From UBA6985 sp946536225 (GTDB lineage: Bacteria > Bacillota_I > Bacilli_A > RF39 > UBA660), in contig CAMNEE010000001.1 of assembly GCA_946536225.1 (NCBI GenBank), forward strand, positions 186,001 through 250,000: a stretch of DNA of 64,000 nucleotides, written 5' to 3'. Every line of letters begins with the position of its first letter. Position 1 is the first letter of the stretch. Below the pieces are notes generated by a model. That model was not told the DNA's origin and ran no database searches. It was given only the letters and a program-made list of their open reading frames with translations. The translations under genes and the position numbers were made by a program. Below, one piece after another: positions 1 through 8,238 of this stretch.

Positions 1-2
1 TT

Positions 3-683
3 CCTGTTCCTGCAGAAGTATTAAGTAAACGTTATATTAATAAAGCTATAAAACCATTTGATAGAAATGAATATGTAATTGTAGGACACTCGAAAGGTGG
101 AACTCTTGCTTTATATGGTTCAATGTACTGTGATTTAATTAAACAAAAACATATAAAGAAAATTTATTCATTTGATGGTCCCGGTTTATGGAATAGTAAG
201 ATAAATAGTTGGAGATATAGACGAATATTTGATAGATATGAACATATTGTTCCGAACTGTAGTGTAGTTGGTATGTTATTTGCTGATAAGAAATATACAG
301 TTATTAAATCTAATAAATCAGGTATAATTGGACATGATGCTTATACTTGGATGATTAAAGATGATGATTTCTTATATACTGAAATGAAAATAACATCTAA
401 TTCATTTCATAAAGCATTTAATAGGTGGAGTATGTCATATAGTAAAGATGAAAAAGTAATATTTGTTAATCAAATATTTAATATATTCAAAGAATGTAAT
501 GTTACTTCCGTGAGTGAAATATATGCTAAGAAGAGTGCTTACTTAGTGGATATAGTAAAGGGTATAACAAATTTAGATAAAGAAGCTAAAAAGATGTGTT
601 ATTCTTTATTATCATTTATGTTAAATGATTCTAAAGAAATGATTTTAAATAGATTTAGGAATAAGAATAAAAAAGAACAATAA
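3..683 (+). CDS. DUF2974 (Mbeg1-like) alpha/beta-hydrolase, 5' partial
   Basis: The frame is open from base 3 to the window edge, so the true start lies outside; the ATG at 123 is internal. The visible part begins with a nucleophile elbow G-H-S-K-G-G (bases 84-101, Ser at visible residue 30), followed by SFDGPGL and, further on, GHDAYTW, which supplies a candidate catalytic His. This Ser/Asp/His layout and the HDxYTW motif are what I know from the DUF2974 family of putative lipases or esterases. No signal peptide can be judged. Substrate unknown. There is no clear terminator before the next promoter. Confidence 0.75.
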   Translation, partial: PVPAEVLSKRYINKAIKPFDRNEYVIVGHSKGGTLALYGSMYCDLIKQKHIKKIYSFDGPGLWNSKINSWRYRRIFDRYEHIVPNCSVVGMLFADKKYTVIKSNKSGIIGHDAYTWMIKDDDFLYTEMKITSNSFHKAFNRWSMSYSKDEKVIFVNQIFNIFKECNVTSVSEIYAKKSAYLVDIVKGITNLDKEAKKMCYSLLSFMLNDSKEMILNRFRNKNKKEQ

Positions 684-752
684 TTTCTTAAATACTATAT
701 TTTATTTTTTTACTTTTATTGTATAATTTATTTAGAATAAGGAGGTATATCT

Positions 753-1277
753 ATGGAATTTACAACAAGAAGATTAGAAATTAAAAAAGTTATCCCAGAA
801 TACATACCTGTTATGTTTAAGATATTTGATAGAGAACATGAAGTAGGTAAATATATTCCATCTTATGATCCTAATTGGACAGTTGATACATTTACAGAAC
901 ATATAATTAATACATTCCGTAGTGATTTATATGATCGTGGTGTAATAAAGTTAAAAGAGACAAATGAGATTATTGGATATGCTTCTGTATATAAAGAAGA
1001 TAGTAGAAGTAAATCAGTAAATATATATTTAGCAAAAGAATATTGGGGTCATGGATATGGACATGAAGTCATGGCTGCAATAGTTAGAAGACTTAAAAAA
1101 GAAGGTTTAGGTTCTGTTTATGCTACATGTGACTCAAGAAATATTGGTGCAATTAAAATACTTGAGAGAAGTGATTTTGAATGCATTGATAAAATCGAGA
1201 ATGAAAGAGTAGACGTAAATGGAGAAGTTGGTGATGAACTTCTTTATGAACTTGAACTTATTAGAGTACAGTATTAA
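753..1277 (+). CDS. GNAT acetyltransferase, RimJ/RimL-like
   Basis: A 174-residue protein with the GNAT fold. It starts TTRRLEIKKV, as RimJ/RimL-type enzymes do, and has the acetyl-CoA pyrophosphate loop EYWGHGYGHE at residues 96-105, then DSRNIGAIKILERSDFE, the typical C-terminal motif (N-x-x-x-x-x-L-E-x-x-G/D-F). It probably transfers an acetyl group from acetyl-CoA to an amine; the substrate cannot be told. The start is supported by AAGGAGGT just upstream, and a hairpin terminator follows directly, so it looks monocistronic. Confidence 0.85.
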   Translation: MEFTTRRLEIKKVIPEYIPVMFKIFDREHEVGKYIPSYDPNWTVDTFTEHIINTFRSDLYDRGVIKLKETNEIIGYASVYKEDSRSKSVNIYLAKEYWGHGYGHEVMAAIVRRLKKEGLGSVYATCDSRNIGAIKILERSDFECIDKIENERVDVNGEVGDELLYELELIRVQY

Positions 1278-1282
1278 AAAAT

Positions 1283-1314
1283 AAAAAGGATTGATTAAAA
1301 TAATCCTTTTTTTT
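1283..1314 (+). terminator. Rho-independent terminator after the GNAT gene
   Basis: A 10-bp stem, AAAAAGGATT (1283-1292) with AATCCTTTTT (1302-1311), is followed by T residues. The T-tract runs directly into the next promoter. Confidence 0.85.
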
Positions 1315-1315
1315 A

Positions 1316-1324
1316 TGTTATAAT
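1316..1324 (+). promoter_or_regulatory. Extended -10 promoter TGTTATAAT
   Basis: TGT followed by TATAAT (1319-1324), only a few bases after the terminator T-tract. No good -35 is visible; the terminator T-tract occupies that position. It predicts a leader of about 10-20 nt for the acyltransferase operon. Confidence 0.65.
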
Positions 1325-1341
1325 TTTATATGTGAAAGAAA

Positions 1342-2577
1342 GTGAAGAAGATGGAATATCATAAATTAGATAATATTGGTACTTTTTATGCATCTACATC
1401 AAGTAAACCTAATCCTGATATCTTTAGATTTACAGCAATCATGGCAGATAATGTTGATAAAACTTCTTTAAATAAAGCATTGAAAGATACTATAAAACAA
1501 TATCCTAGTTTTAATTCATCTCTTAAAATGGGTTTCTTTTGGTATTATTTAGATGAACAAGAAGATATACCTGAAGTAGAAGAAGAAAATCTTCCTGTTT
1601 GTAATAGATTAGATTTATATGCAGATGATGTTTTATATAGACTTAATTACTATAGAAATAGAATTAATTTAGAAGTGTCTCATATATTATCTGATGGAAG
1701 AGGTACTTTAGAATTCTTTACTTGTTTAATTGAAAACTATTGTAGTATTAAATATAAAATTAAGAATCTAAAAACAGGACCTGTGGCATCTTTATTAGAA
1801 CGTGAAGAAGATTCTTTTGATAAATACTATGAAAAGACTTCTAAACCAGTTAAACCTAAACAAAAAATATATAATATAACTGGTAAGAAATTAAAAAGAA
1901 ATAAAATAAGATTTATATATATGCATACAAGTGTAGAAGGTGCTTTAAAATTTAGTAAAGAGAATAATACTACTTTAACAGTTGCTCTTGCTGCTTTATA
2001 TATAAAATCTATTATTAAAACTATGAAGTATAAGAATAAAGGGGAAGTTATTAGAATAGCTGTTCCTGTTGACTTAAGAGGATACTATTACTCAAAGACT
2101 ACAAAGAATTTCTTTGGTATGGTTCATGTTGATTATATTTATCAAGATGAAAATGTAAGTGCCAAGGAAATAATAAAGTGTATAGATGAACAATTGAAAG
2201 ATTCTTTAAAAAAAGAAAATATTAATAAGAGAAGTAATCAAATGTTTGGATTAGTAAAGAATGTAGTAGTAAGAAGTATTCCTTTAATAATTAAGAATGT
2301 AGGTTTAAGAGTAATTGCTAACTTCACAGAGAAAATGACTACATCTAATATTTCTAACTTAGGTAAATTTAAGTTTAAAAAAGAAGTAGAAGATTATATA
2401 AAAGGAATAGAATTATCAACTAATACGAGTGGATTACAATTAGTAGTATGTTCTTATAAAGATGATTTATGTATAAGTGCTTCTTCTAGGTTTGCTAAGA
2501 GTAATGTGCTTAACTACTTTGTTCAAGAATTAAAAGCCCTTGGACTAGAAGTAAGTATTGTTACAAATGGGGTGTAA
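1342..2577 (+). CDS. Condensation-like acyltransferase (alcohol acetyltransferase type)
   Basis: A 411-residue protein with the HxxxDG motif of acyl-CoA-dependent and condensation-type acyltransferases (H114-I-L-S-D118-G119), in the context EVSHILSDGRGTLEFF. Later segments (AVPVDLRGYY, TSNISNLGK) match the second half of this fold. The family includes alcohol O-acetyltransferases and WS/DGAT-like enzymes; the substrate is unknown. The first possible start is GTG at 1342. ATG at 1351 is a real alternative, and neither has a clean Shine-Dalgarno site. It is first in a three-gene operon with the zinc-ribbon membrane protein and a GNAT enzyme. Confidence 0.7.
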   Translation: MKKMEYHKLDNIGTFYASTSSKPNPDIFRFTAIMADNVDKTSLNKALKDTIKQYPSFNSSLKMGFFWYYLDEQEDIPEVEEENLPVCNRLDLYADDVLYRLNYYRNRINLEVSHILSDGRGTLEFFTCLIENYCSIKYKIKNLKTGPVASLLEREEDSFDKYYEKTSKPVKPKQKIYNITGKKLKRNKIRFIYMHTSVEGALKFSKENNTTLTVALAALYIKSIIKTMKYKNKGEVIRIAVPVDLRGYYYSKTTKNFFGMVHVDYIYQDENVSAKEIIKCIDEQLKDSLKKENINKRSNQMFGLVKNVVVRSIPLIIKNVGLRVIANFTEKMTTSNISNLGKFKFKKEVEDYIKGIELSTNTSGLQLVVCSYKDDLCISASSRFAKSNVLNYFVQELKALGLEVSIVTNGV

Positions 2578-2579
2578 TC

Positions 2580-3227
2580 ATGAGATGTAATAATTGTGGT
2601 GTAGAAGTAAATTCAAGAGGTAAAAGATGTCCTCTTTGTAATAATCCTTTAGAAGGAAAAGTTAAATCATATGCTTTTCCTGCTATTAAAAGAAAAAAGA
2701 ATACATTCTTAAAAGTAGTATTATTAATATCTTTAATTGCTCTTTTAGTAACAGGATATATAGATTTTGAATTCAATCATAGATTTAGTTGGAGTAGAAT
2801 TGTTTTACTTGCTTTAGTATCTAATTATATTTCTTTATACTATATTACTAATAGTTATAAAGATGTATTGTTGCTCCTTTGTAGATATGGACTAGTCGTA
2901 ATAGGAATAATATTTATTTGGTATTATGTTACTCGTTGGACTTTTATTCCCGATATAATTATTCCTACTTTATGTTTAGTTGAATTAATATTTTCTGATG
3001 TTGTAGCATTTATAATGAAGAGAAATCATATAAGAAAGTATTTAAGTGTATTACTTTCTAATATATTTTTATCATTTGTACCAATGATACTAGTAATATT
3101 TAATATAACTACAATAGATATTCTAGCTCATATAAGTATATTATTATCAATTGCTAATTTAATAGTATTAATACTATTTGATTATAATGATGTTAAAGAA
3201 GAAATATTAATGATATTTAATTATTAG
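2580..3227 (+). CDS. Zinc-ribbon multi-pass membrane protein (DUF6320-like)
   Basis: 215 residues. The N-terminus is a zinc ribbon with two CxxC pairs (CNNC at 3-6, CPLC at 17-20), followed by about six hydrophobic segments between residues 43 and 205. It begins two bases after the acyltransferase stop and uses GGGGTG at the end of that gene as ribosome binding site, so the two are translated together. From memory, acyltransferases of this type are often paired with DUF6320 zinc-ribbon membrane proteins; that family name is recollection, not a search result. Function unknown. Confidence 0.65.
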   Translation: MRCNNCGVEVNSRGKRCPLCNNPLEGKVKSYAFPAIKRKKNTFLKVVLLISLIALLVTGYIDFEFNHRFSWSRIVLLALVSNYISLYYITNSYKDVLLLLCRYGLVVIGIIFIWYYVTRWTFIPDIIIPTLCLVELIFSDVVAFIMKRNHIRKYLSVLLSNIFLSFVPMILVIFNITTIDILAHISILLSIANLIVLILFDYNDVKEEILMIFNY

Positions 3228-3234
3228 GTGTTAT

Positions 3235-3744
3235 ATGGAAATAAGAAATTATAGAAAAGAAGATATAGAAAAACTTGTAGATTTTACTTCTTATATGTTT
3301 AAAGTAACTTATAAAGGTATTATTAATAATGAATATATTGAAAGCTTTTGTAAAAAAAGAGAAGAAAGAATAGAATTAGAACTTAAAGACTTTGATAGAA
3401 GATGCAGAAATGTATTTGTTTTAATAGAAAAAGATAAACTAATAGGTTATATAGAAGTAGATAAATGTAAACATGAGAAATATAAAGATCATGGTGAAGT
3501 TGCAATGATATATTTAGATCCTTTTTATCAAGGAAGAGGATTGGGAAAAGAACTATTCCGTGTTGGAGTTAATAGACTTAAAGAAATGGGTTATAAGGAC
3601 TTCTATGTTGGATGTGTAAGAGGAAATGAAAGTCAAAAGTTTTATCATCATATAGGTGGTGTATACGTATTTAGTAAACCTCTTATATTTGGTGATATGT
3701 ATATAGAAGACTACTTTTATTTTAAAGATGTTAATATGTTTTAA
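3235..3744 (+). CDS. GNAT N-acetyltransferase
   Basis: A 169-residue GNAT protein. The acetyl-CoA binding motif is YLDPFYQGRGLGKELF (Q-G-R-G-L-G) near residues 90-105, followed by NESQKFYHHIGG, the usual alpha-4/beta-7 element. It lies seven bases after the zinc-ribbon gene with AGGTG as ribosome binding site and closes the operon. Its last codons form the left arm of the terminator. Substrate unknown. Confidence 0.85.
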   Translation: MEIRNYRKEDIEKLVDFTSYMFKVTYKGIINNEYIESFCKKREERIELELKDFDRRCRNVFVLIEKDKLIGYIEVDKCKHEKYKDHGEVAMIYLDPFYQGRGLGKELFRVGVNRLKEMGYKDFYVGCVRGNESQKFYHHIGGVYVFSKPLIFGDMYIEDYFYFKDVNMF

Positions 3745-3757
3745 CGTCTTTTTATTT
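3724..3757 (+). terminator. Terminator overlapping the GNAT stop codon
   Basis: AAAGATGTTAA (3724-3734) pairs with TTAACGTCTTT (3741-3751) with one G-U pair and is followed by TTTATTTT. The left arm is coding sequence and the stop codon 3742-3744 lies in the right arm. Confidence 0.8.
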
Positions 3758-3766
3758 TCCTCTCAT

Positions 3767-3795
3767 TTGATAAAATGGTCATTTTGTGCTATTAT
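3767..3795 (+). promoter_or_regulatory. Promoter with a dyad in its spacer
   Basis: TTGATA (3767-3772), 17 bp, TATTAT (3790-3795), with an extended TG at 3787-3788. The spacer holds a perfect inverted repeat, AAAATG (3772-3777) and CATTTT (3780-3785), which could be a repressor site. Confidence 0.7.
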
Positions 3796-3827
3796 CTAAT
3801 AACACTTAAAAAAAGGGGGAAATTTTC

Positions 3828-5162
3828 ATGGAATTTGTTAAAAATATGATTTATAAGACAAATACTGAGATTAGTGATGATAATTTAAAAGAATTTAATG
3901 ACTCTTTATTTATATATGAAACAGCCATGAAAATTCTTAATACTAAACTTGGTATTATCGAGTCTGAGTATGATAGAGATAAGATGCATAATGACTTACA
4001 AGGTATTAAATGTAGAATTAAGTCTCGTGAAAGTATACTTAAAAAACTAGAGAAAAATGGTCATGATTTTTCAATTGAAAATATTGAAAAATATTTAAAT
4101 GATGTGGTTGGAGCAAGAATAATTTGTTTAACAGAAGATGATGTATATAGTATTGTTAAAATGATAAAAAGTGTTCCTAGTATAAGAGTTATTCAAGAAA
4201 AAGACTATATTGCTAATCCTAAAGAATCTGGTTATAGATCTTACCATATTATTATTGAAATAGATGTACCTTTAGTAAATGGTCAAACAGTTCCTGTTAG
4301 AGCAGAAATACAAGTTAGAACAATTTTAATGGATGCTTGGTCAAGCTTGGAACATGAGATTATTTATAAGAATAAAGAGTGTACTGAAGAATCTAAAAAT
4401 AGACTTAGAGACTATAGTTATGAGCTTGCTTTTGTTGAAAAGAATATGTCTCAAACAAGAGAAAGAGAACTTACTTCTGGAGATGACGTAAAAGTAAGAC
4501 ATGTAATTGATAGTAAAGAATTAAAAAACTTTAAAGAAAACTTATATATTTATGATGCAGCTTCAATGATACTTGAGTCATACATAGATATTATTAAGTC
4601 TGAGTATGATAGTCTTGGAAATTACTCTGATATTCAAAATATTAGATTTAGAACTAAGAGTATTGAAAGTATAGATGAAAAATTAGTTAATAATAACTTA
4701 GAGTTTACTTTAGACAATATAAGAGATTCTATTAAAGATGTAATAGCTGCAAGAATAGTATGTTTAGACTTAGAAGACGTAAAGAAAATTGTTGATTTAT
4801 TAACAATGTATCCAGGTATTAATATAATTGAAAGTAAGGATTATATTACTTTTCCTAAAGAATCTGGTTATAGATCTCATCATTTAATAGTTGAAATACC
4901 TGTTGAATTATCAAGTGGTACTATTAATGTTAAGGCGGAGATTCAAGTTAGAACTATTTTAATGGATGCTTGGGCTGCCTTAGAACATGAAACTATTTAT
5001 AAAAATAGAAGTTGTTCAGATGAGTCAAGACAAATGCTTAGAACCTATAGTTATATTTTATCTAGCATGGATCATAATATGGTAGGTATTAAGAAAACAG
5101 AAGTTAGTAATTTAACTAATTTAGCAGATGATGATGTTAAGAAGAGAGTGAAATCAAAATAG
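3828..5162 (+). CDS. Tandem small alarmone synthetase: two fused RelQ-like (p)ppGpp synthetase domains
   Basis: 444 residues made of two homologous RelA/SpoT-type synthetase domains (about 20-207 and 232-420) with a period of about 211 residues. Domain 1 has NDVVGARI (91-98), KESGYRSYH (132-140), AEIQVRT (159-165) and LEHEIIYK. Domain 2 has KDVIAARI, KESGYRSHH (344-352), AEIQVRT (370-376) and LEHETIYK. The Asp, the GYRS motif and the catalytic Glu of ExQxR are therefore kept in both. No hydrolase, TGS or ACT domain is present, so the expected reaction is ATP plus GDP/GTP to (p)ppGpp. Typical SAS proteins of about 210 residues act as tetramers; the fusion may form half of such an assembly in one chain. 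Strong ribosome binding site AAGGGGG. Confidence 0.85.
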   Translation: MEFVKNMIYKTNTEISDDNLKEFNDSLFIYETAMKILNTKLGIIESEYDRDKMHNDLQGIKCRIKSRESILKKLEKNGHDFSIENIEKYLNDVVGARIICLTEDDVYSIVKMIKSVPSIRVIQEKDYIANPKESGYRSYHIIIEIDVPLVNGQTVPVRAEIQVRTILMDAWSSLEHEIIYKNKECTEESKNRLRDYSYELAFVEKNMSQTRERELTSGDDVKVRHVIDSKELKNFKENLYIYDAASMILESYIDIIKSEYDSLGNYSDIQNIRFRTKSIESIDEKLVNNNLEFTLDNIRDSIKDVIAARIVCLDLEDVKKIVDLLTMYPGINIIESKDYITFPKESGYRSHHLIVEIPVELSSGTINVKAEIQVRTILMDAWAALEHETIYKNRSCSDESRQMLRTYSYILSSMDHNMVGIKKTEVSNLTNLADDDVKKRVKSK

Positions 5163-5185
5163 CGATTTATTTTACTCTCTTTTTT
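5142..5185 (+). terminator. Terminator with coding left arm
   Basis: AAGAGAGTGAAAT (5142-5154) pairs with ATTTTACTCTCTT (5169-5181) with one G-U pair, followed by T residues. The stop codon (5160-5162) is in the loop. Confidence 0.85.
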
Positions 5186-5193
5186 GTTATAAT
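5185..5193 (+). promoter_or_regulatory. Extended -10 promoter TGTTATAAT
   Basis: TGT plus TATAAT (5188-5193) begins where the terminator T-tract ends. It is identical to the element at 1316-1324. Confidence 0.65.
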
Positions 5194-5210
5194 TAAATTG
5201 GTGAAGTTGT

Positions 5211-5480
5211 ATGAATAAAGGAATAAATGTGGAAAGTCCTGAATTTAAGAATGCAAGTAGCAGGGAATACTATGATAAATGGATGGAACCTTACATGGGT
5301 TATGACTATACTAAAATAAATAAAGATAATGCAAAAACTTATAGAAAAAATATTAAAGAAAGTTATAAATGTGATGGTATAGATAATAATAACCAAGTTG
5401 AAAAAGAGTTAAATCCTTATTTAAAAGAAATGAAAGATTTAGTAAATAGAAAAGAGAATAAAAATGAAGAAAAAAACTAG
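5211..5480 (+). CDS. Small hydrophilic hypothetical protein
   Basis: 89 residues, charged, rich in Asn, Lys and Glu, with no membrane segment or recognised domain. It has a promoter (TGTTATAAT at 5185-5193) and a GGTGAAG ribosome binding site. Its last 17 bases overlap the start of the CDF transporter, which suggests coupled translation. It may be a partner of the transporter, but nothing in the sequence shows what it does. Confidence 0.6.
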   Translation: MNKGINVESPEFKNASSREYYDKWMEPYMGYDYTKINKDNAKTYRKNIKESYKCDGIDNNNQVEKELNPYLKEMKDLVNRKENKNEEKN

Positions 5481-6585
5481 AAGTTCTGTTATTGTTAAAA
5501 CAAGTATAATAGGAATATCTTTAAATATATTACTTGTTATAATTAAAACTATAATTGGATTTGCAGTTAATTCAATTGCAATTATTACAGATGCTGTTAA
5601 TAACTTAACAGATGCTTTATCTTCAATTATTACTATAGTTGGAACTAAGCTTGCATCTAAAGCACCAGATGTTTCACATCCTTTAGGACATGGAAGAATA
5701 GAATATCTAACTTCTATGGTGATTGCACTTTTTGTTATGTTTGCTGGATTTGGAGCATTCTTAGAATCATTTAAAAAGATTCTATCAGGAGATGTACCAA
5801 ATTATAATATAACTACTGTAATAATTTTAATATTTGCAATATTAGTTAAAGTATTTATATTCATTTATTATAAAAGAAAAGGTAAGGAAACTAATTCTTC
5901 AAATTTAATCAATAGTGGTATAGATGCTGGATTTGATGCAATTATTTCTGTGAGTACTTTACTTGCTGTTTTAATATTTATGTTTTCTAAAGGTAAAATT
6001 TGTATTGAAGCATATCTTGCTTTAATAATTTCCTTACTAATTATTAAATCTGGTGTAGGAATGATTAAAGATGCTATTAGCATTATTTTAGGTAAGAGAA
6101 TAGATAAAGATTTATCTTATAAAGTTAAGAGTGTAGCATCTTCATTTGAAGAAGTAGAAGGTGTATATGATCTAGTTTTAAATAATTATGGCCCTAATTC
6201 TTATATTGGTTCATTCCATGTTGAAGTTGATGAAAGTATGAACGCTGTTGAAATAGATGTATTAACGAGAAAGATAACTAAAGAAGTATATGATAAAACA
6301 GGAGTAGTTGTTTCAGCAATTGGAATTTATTCACTTAACAAAAAGGATAAGAAAGTTATAGAAATGAAGAAACAAATTGATGAGATATTAAGTAAATATC
6401 CTGAGGTGTTATCAACTCATGGTTTCTATGTTAATGAAGAAGAAAAAACTATTAATATAGATATCATTATTAGTTTTGATTCCAAAAATAGATTTGATAC
6501 TTTTAAGGCTATTGAAAATGAGATTGGTGAATCATTTAAAGATTATAAATTATTTGCTGTGTTAGATGCAGATATGAGTGACTAA
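5464..6585 (+). CDS. Cation diffusion facilitator (CDF) metal transporter
   Basis: 373 residues with six hydrophobic segments, then a cytoplasmic region. TM2 carries D43-A-V-N-N47-L-T-D50, the loop has HPLGHGRIEY (72-81) and TM5 has D154-A-G-F-D158. These are the metal-binding positions of CDF exporters; the DxxNN form resembles Mn/Fe-type members, but the ion cannot be assigned. The C-terminus holds a ZT-dimer-like domain (about 205-290) and a second segment of similar size (about 295-373). It should export divalent metal in exchange for protons. A terminator follows. Confidence 0.88.
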   Translation: MKKKTRSSVIVKTSIIGISLNILLVIIKTIIGFAVNSIAIITDAVNNLTDALSSIITIVGTKLASKAPDVSHPLGHGRIEYLTSMVIALFVMFAGFGAFLESFKKILSGDVPNYNITTVIILIFAILVKVFIFIYYKRKGKETNSSNLINSGIDAGFDAIISVSTLLAVLIFMFSKGKICIEAYLALIISLLIIKSGVGMIKDAISIILGKRIDKDLSYKVKSVASSFEEVEGVYDLVLNNYGPNSYIGSFHVEVDESMNAVEIDVLTRKITKEVYDKTGVVVSAIGIYSLNKKDKKVIEMKKQIDEILSKYPEVLSTHGFYVNEEEKTINIDIIISFDSKNRFDTFKAIENEIGESFKDYKLFAVLDADMSD

Positions 6586-6601
6586 AAAAATATTTAAAAA
6601 T

Positions 6602-6634
6602 AGGTGTTTAAAAATTGTTTAAACATCTTTTTTT
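6602..6634 (+). terminator. Terminator after the CDF gene
   Basis: AGGTGTTTAAA (6602-6612) pairs with TTTAAACATCT (6618-6628) with one G-U pair, followed by T residues. Confidence 0.85.
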
Positions 6635-6635
6635 A

Positions 6636-6644
6636 TGTTATACT
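6636..6644 (+). promoter_or_regulatory. Extended -10 promoter TGTTATACT
   Basis: TGT plus TATACT (6639-6644) abuts the T-tract of the preceding terminator and drives the three-gene operon 6663-7926. Confidence 0.6.
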
Positions 6645-6662
6645 TTCATTAGGAGAATAAGT

Positions 6663-6956
6663 ATGAATATATATGAATTATCAAAGAAACAATTATTTCA
6701 ATTATTAAGAAGTTTTTCTAAGACTGAATATGGAAAAATTCAATTTTTAATATCTTATTCATTAGCATTTATATTACTAGTAATAGTAGGTATTTTATGT
6801 GTAATGGTTTTTGCTTCTACAAAAGAATTAAGAAGTGTTATTGTTTCTTGGATGGCAGTAGTATCTTTATTAGATTTAGTAGCTTTTACAGCAGGAACAA
6901 TGCATTATTACTCTGAATTAAGATATTTCTGTTATAAAGTTAATGATAAAAAATAA
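6663..6956 (+). CDS. Small two-helix membrane protein, unknown
   Basis: 97 residues with two hydrophobic helices (about residues 26-50 and 60-80) and charged ends. ATG 6663 is chosen because AGGAGAA lies 6 bases upstream; an upstream in-frame TTG would fall inside the terminator hairpin. Its stop overlaps the next start (TAATG). I do not recognise a family. Confidence 0.65.
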   Translation: MNIYELSKKQLFQLLRSFSKTEYGKIQFLISYSLAFILLVIVGILCVMVFASTKELRSVIVSWMAVVSLLDLVAFTAGTMHYYSELRYFCYKVNDKK

Positions 6957-7387
6957 TGGAACGTATATTAGTAAGTGCTTGTTTATTAGGACTAAAAGTT
7001 AGGTATGATGGAAAAGAGAAGACTAATGAAGAATTAGTAGAAAAAATAAAGAATTATCAATTTATACCTGTTTGTCCTGAGATATTTGGTGGGCTTCAAA
7101 CACCAAGAGTTCCTGCAGAAATAAAATCAAATAAAGTAATTAATAAAGAAGGAATTGATGTTACCTCGAACTATGAAAGAGGAGCAGAAGAAGTATTAAA
7201 ACTTGCTAAAAAATTTAATATAAAACGCGCAGTTTTAAAAAGTAAAAGTCCTTCATGTGGTAAAGGTAAAATTTATGATGGTTCGTTTACTGGAAATCTA
7301 GTAGATGGATTTGGTATTACTACAAAAATACTTATGGATAATGGTATTGAAGTATTAAGTGAAGATGAGTTTTTAGGGGGATTATAA
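6956..7387 (+). CDS. DUF523 family protein
   Basis: 143 residues matching DUF523 along its length: SACLLGLKVRYDG (7-19), PVCPEIFGGLQTPRVPAEI (38-56) and LKSKSPSCGKG in the second half. The conserved Cys residues suggest a redox or metal role, but the family has no firm function that I know of. It overlaps both neighbours by one base (TAATG at each end), so it is translationally coupled to the membrane protein and to the glycosylase. Confidence 0.88.
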   Translation: MERILVSACLLGLKVRYDGKEKTNEELVEKIKNYQFIPVCPEIFGGLQTPRVPAEIKSNKVINKEGIDVTSNYERGAEEVLKLAKKFNIKRAVLKSKSPSCGKGKIYDGSFTGNLVDGFGITTKILMDNGIEVLSEDEFLGGL

Positions 7388-7926
7388 TGAGATGTCATTG
7401 GGTTACAGATAATCCAGTTTATATTGAATATCATGATAATGAATGGGGAGTACCTAGTCATGATGATAGATATTTATTTGAAATGCTTGTATTAGAATCA
7501 TTTCAAGCAGGGTTATCATGGGAATGTATACTAAATAAAAGAGATGCTTTTAGAGAAGCATTTGATAATTTTGATGTTAAAAAGATCGCAAAGTATGATC
7601 ATGATAAAGTAAGAGAACTTCAAGAAAATAAAGGAATAGTAAGAAATAAATTAAAGATTGAAGCAACAATTAGAAATGCTCAAAAGTTTATAGAAATTCA
7701 AAAGATGTATGGTTCATTTGATAAATTTATTTGGTCTTTTACTGAAGGAGAAACAATATATGGCGATGGTAATACTGTTTCTTCACCTTTATCAGATGAA
7801 GTATCTAATACTCTTAAACTATGGGGAATGAAATTTGTTGGTACAACAATTATTTATTCTTATCTACAAGCTATAGGTATAATAGATGATCATGAAGAAA
7901 TATGTGAAAAATATTATCAAAGATAA
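7387..7926 (+). CDS. tag: DNA-3-methyladenine glycosylase I
   Basis: 179 residues. It excises 3-methyladenine from alkylated DNA. The family residues are visible: C3 and H16 at the N-terminus and the HEEIC segment near the C-terminus for the structural zinc, and E37 in LVLESFQAGLSW (catalytic Glu region). YHDNEWGVPSHDD is the Tag signature. Start ATG overlaps the DUF523 stop, with a GGGGG ribosome binding site. Last gene of the operon. Confidence 0.93.
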   Translation: MRCHWVTDNPVYIEYHDNEWGVPSHDDRYLFEMLVLESFQAGLSWECILNKRDAFREAFDNFDVKKIAKYDHDKVRELQENKGIVRNKLKIEATIRNAQKFIEIQKMYGSFDKFIWSFTEGETIYGDGNTVSSPLSDEVSNTLKLWGMKFVGTTIIYSYLQAIGIIDDHEEICEKYYQR

Positions 7927-7954
7927 AACTATAAGAAAAACTTGTAGTTTTTTT
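7926..7954 (+). terminator. Terminator after tag
   Basis: AAACTATAAG pairs with CTTGTAGTTT (7941-7950) around an AAAAA loop, followed by T residues. It overlaps the tag stop codon. Confidence 0.85.
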
Positions 7955-7961
7955 GTTTTAC

Positions 7962-7990
7962 TTGATATTTTTGGAATTTGAATATATAAT
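7962..7990 (+). promoter_or_regulatory. Promoter of the valine T-box operon
   Basis: TTGATA (7962-7967), 17 bp, TATAAT (7985-7990). Transcription should begin near 7997 and run through the T-box leader. Confidence 0.85.
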
Positions 7991-7997
7991 CTATATA

Positions 7998-8225
7998 TTG
8001 AATTTAAAGACATGGAACAAGAGGAGTAAAATAGAAACTACTTCTAGAAAGAAAAAGTCGTTGGCTGGAAGCTTTTTCAAGAAAGACTATTTGAAGGTAG
8101 CTTGGGAGTCGTTATATTGAATTTAGTAGATATAAACGTTAAACTCGCGTTAAGAGTAATTGAGTATAATAAAAGGTGGTACCACGGTCATGCGTCCTTT
8201 GAGATGTTTGATACGTGGTTTTTTT
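7998..8225 (+). promoter_or_regulatory. T-box leader, valine-specific (inferred)
   Basis: The signature T-box AAGGTGGTACCACG is at 8173-8186. Stem I carries an AGTA motif near its 5' side, and its 3' strand contains GTCGTT (8109-8114), where either GTC or GTT would be a valine specifier. ACCACG (8181-8186) can pair with CGTGGT (8214-8219) before a T-tract to form the terminator, while GGTGGTACCACG with CGTCCTTT gives the antiterminator. Uncharged tRNA-Val should therefore allow read-through into the HD gene and valS. The specifier is inferred from the downstream synthetase. Confidence 0.9.
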
Positions 8226-8238
8226 ATGAGGTGATAAT

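Noticed and set aside
123..683. ATG at 123 as the gene start
   Set aside because: The frame is open upstream to base 3 and encodes the GHSKGG nucleophile motif, so the gene is cut by the window edge.
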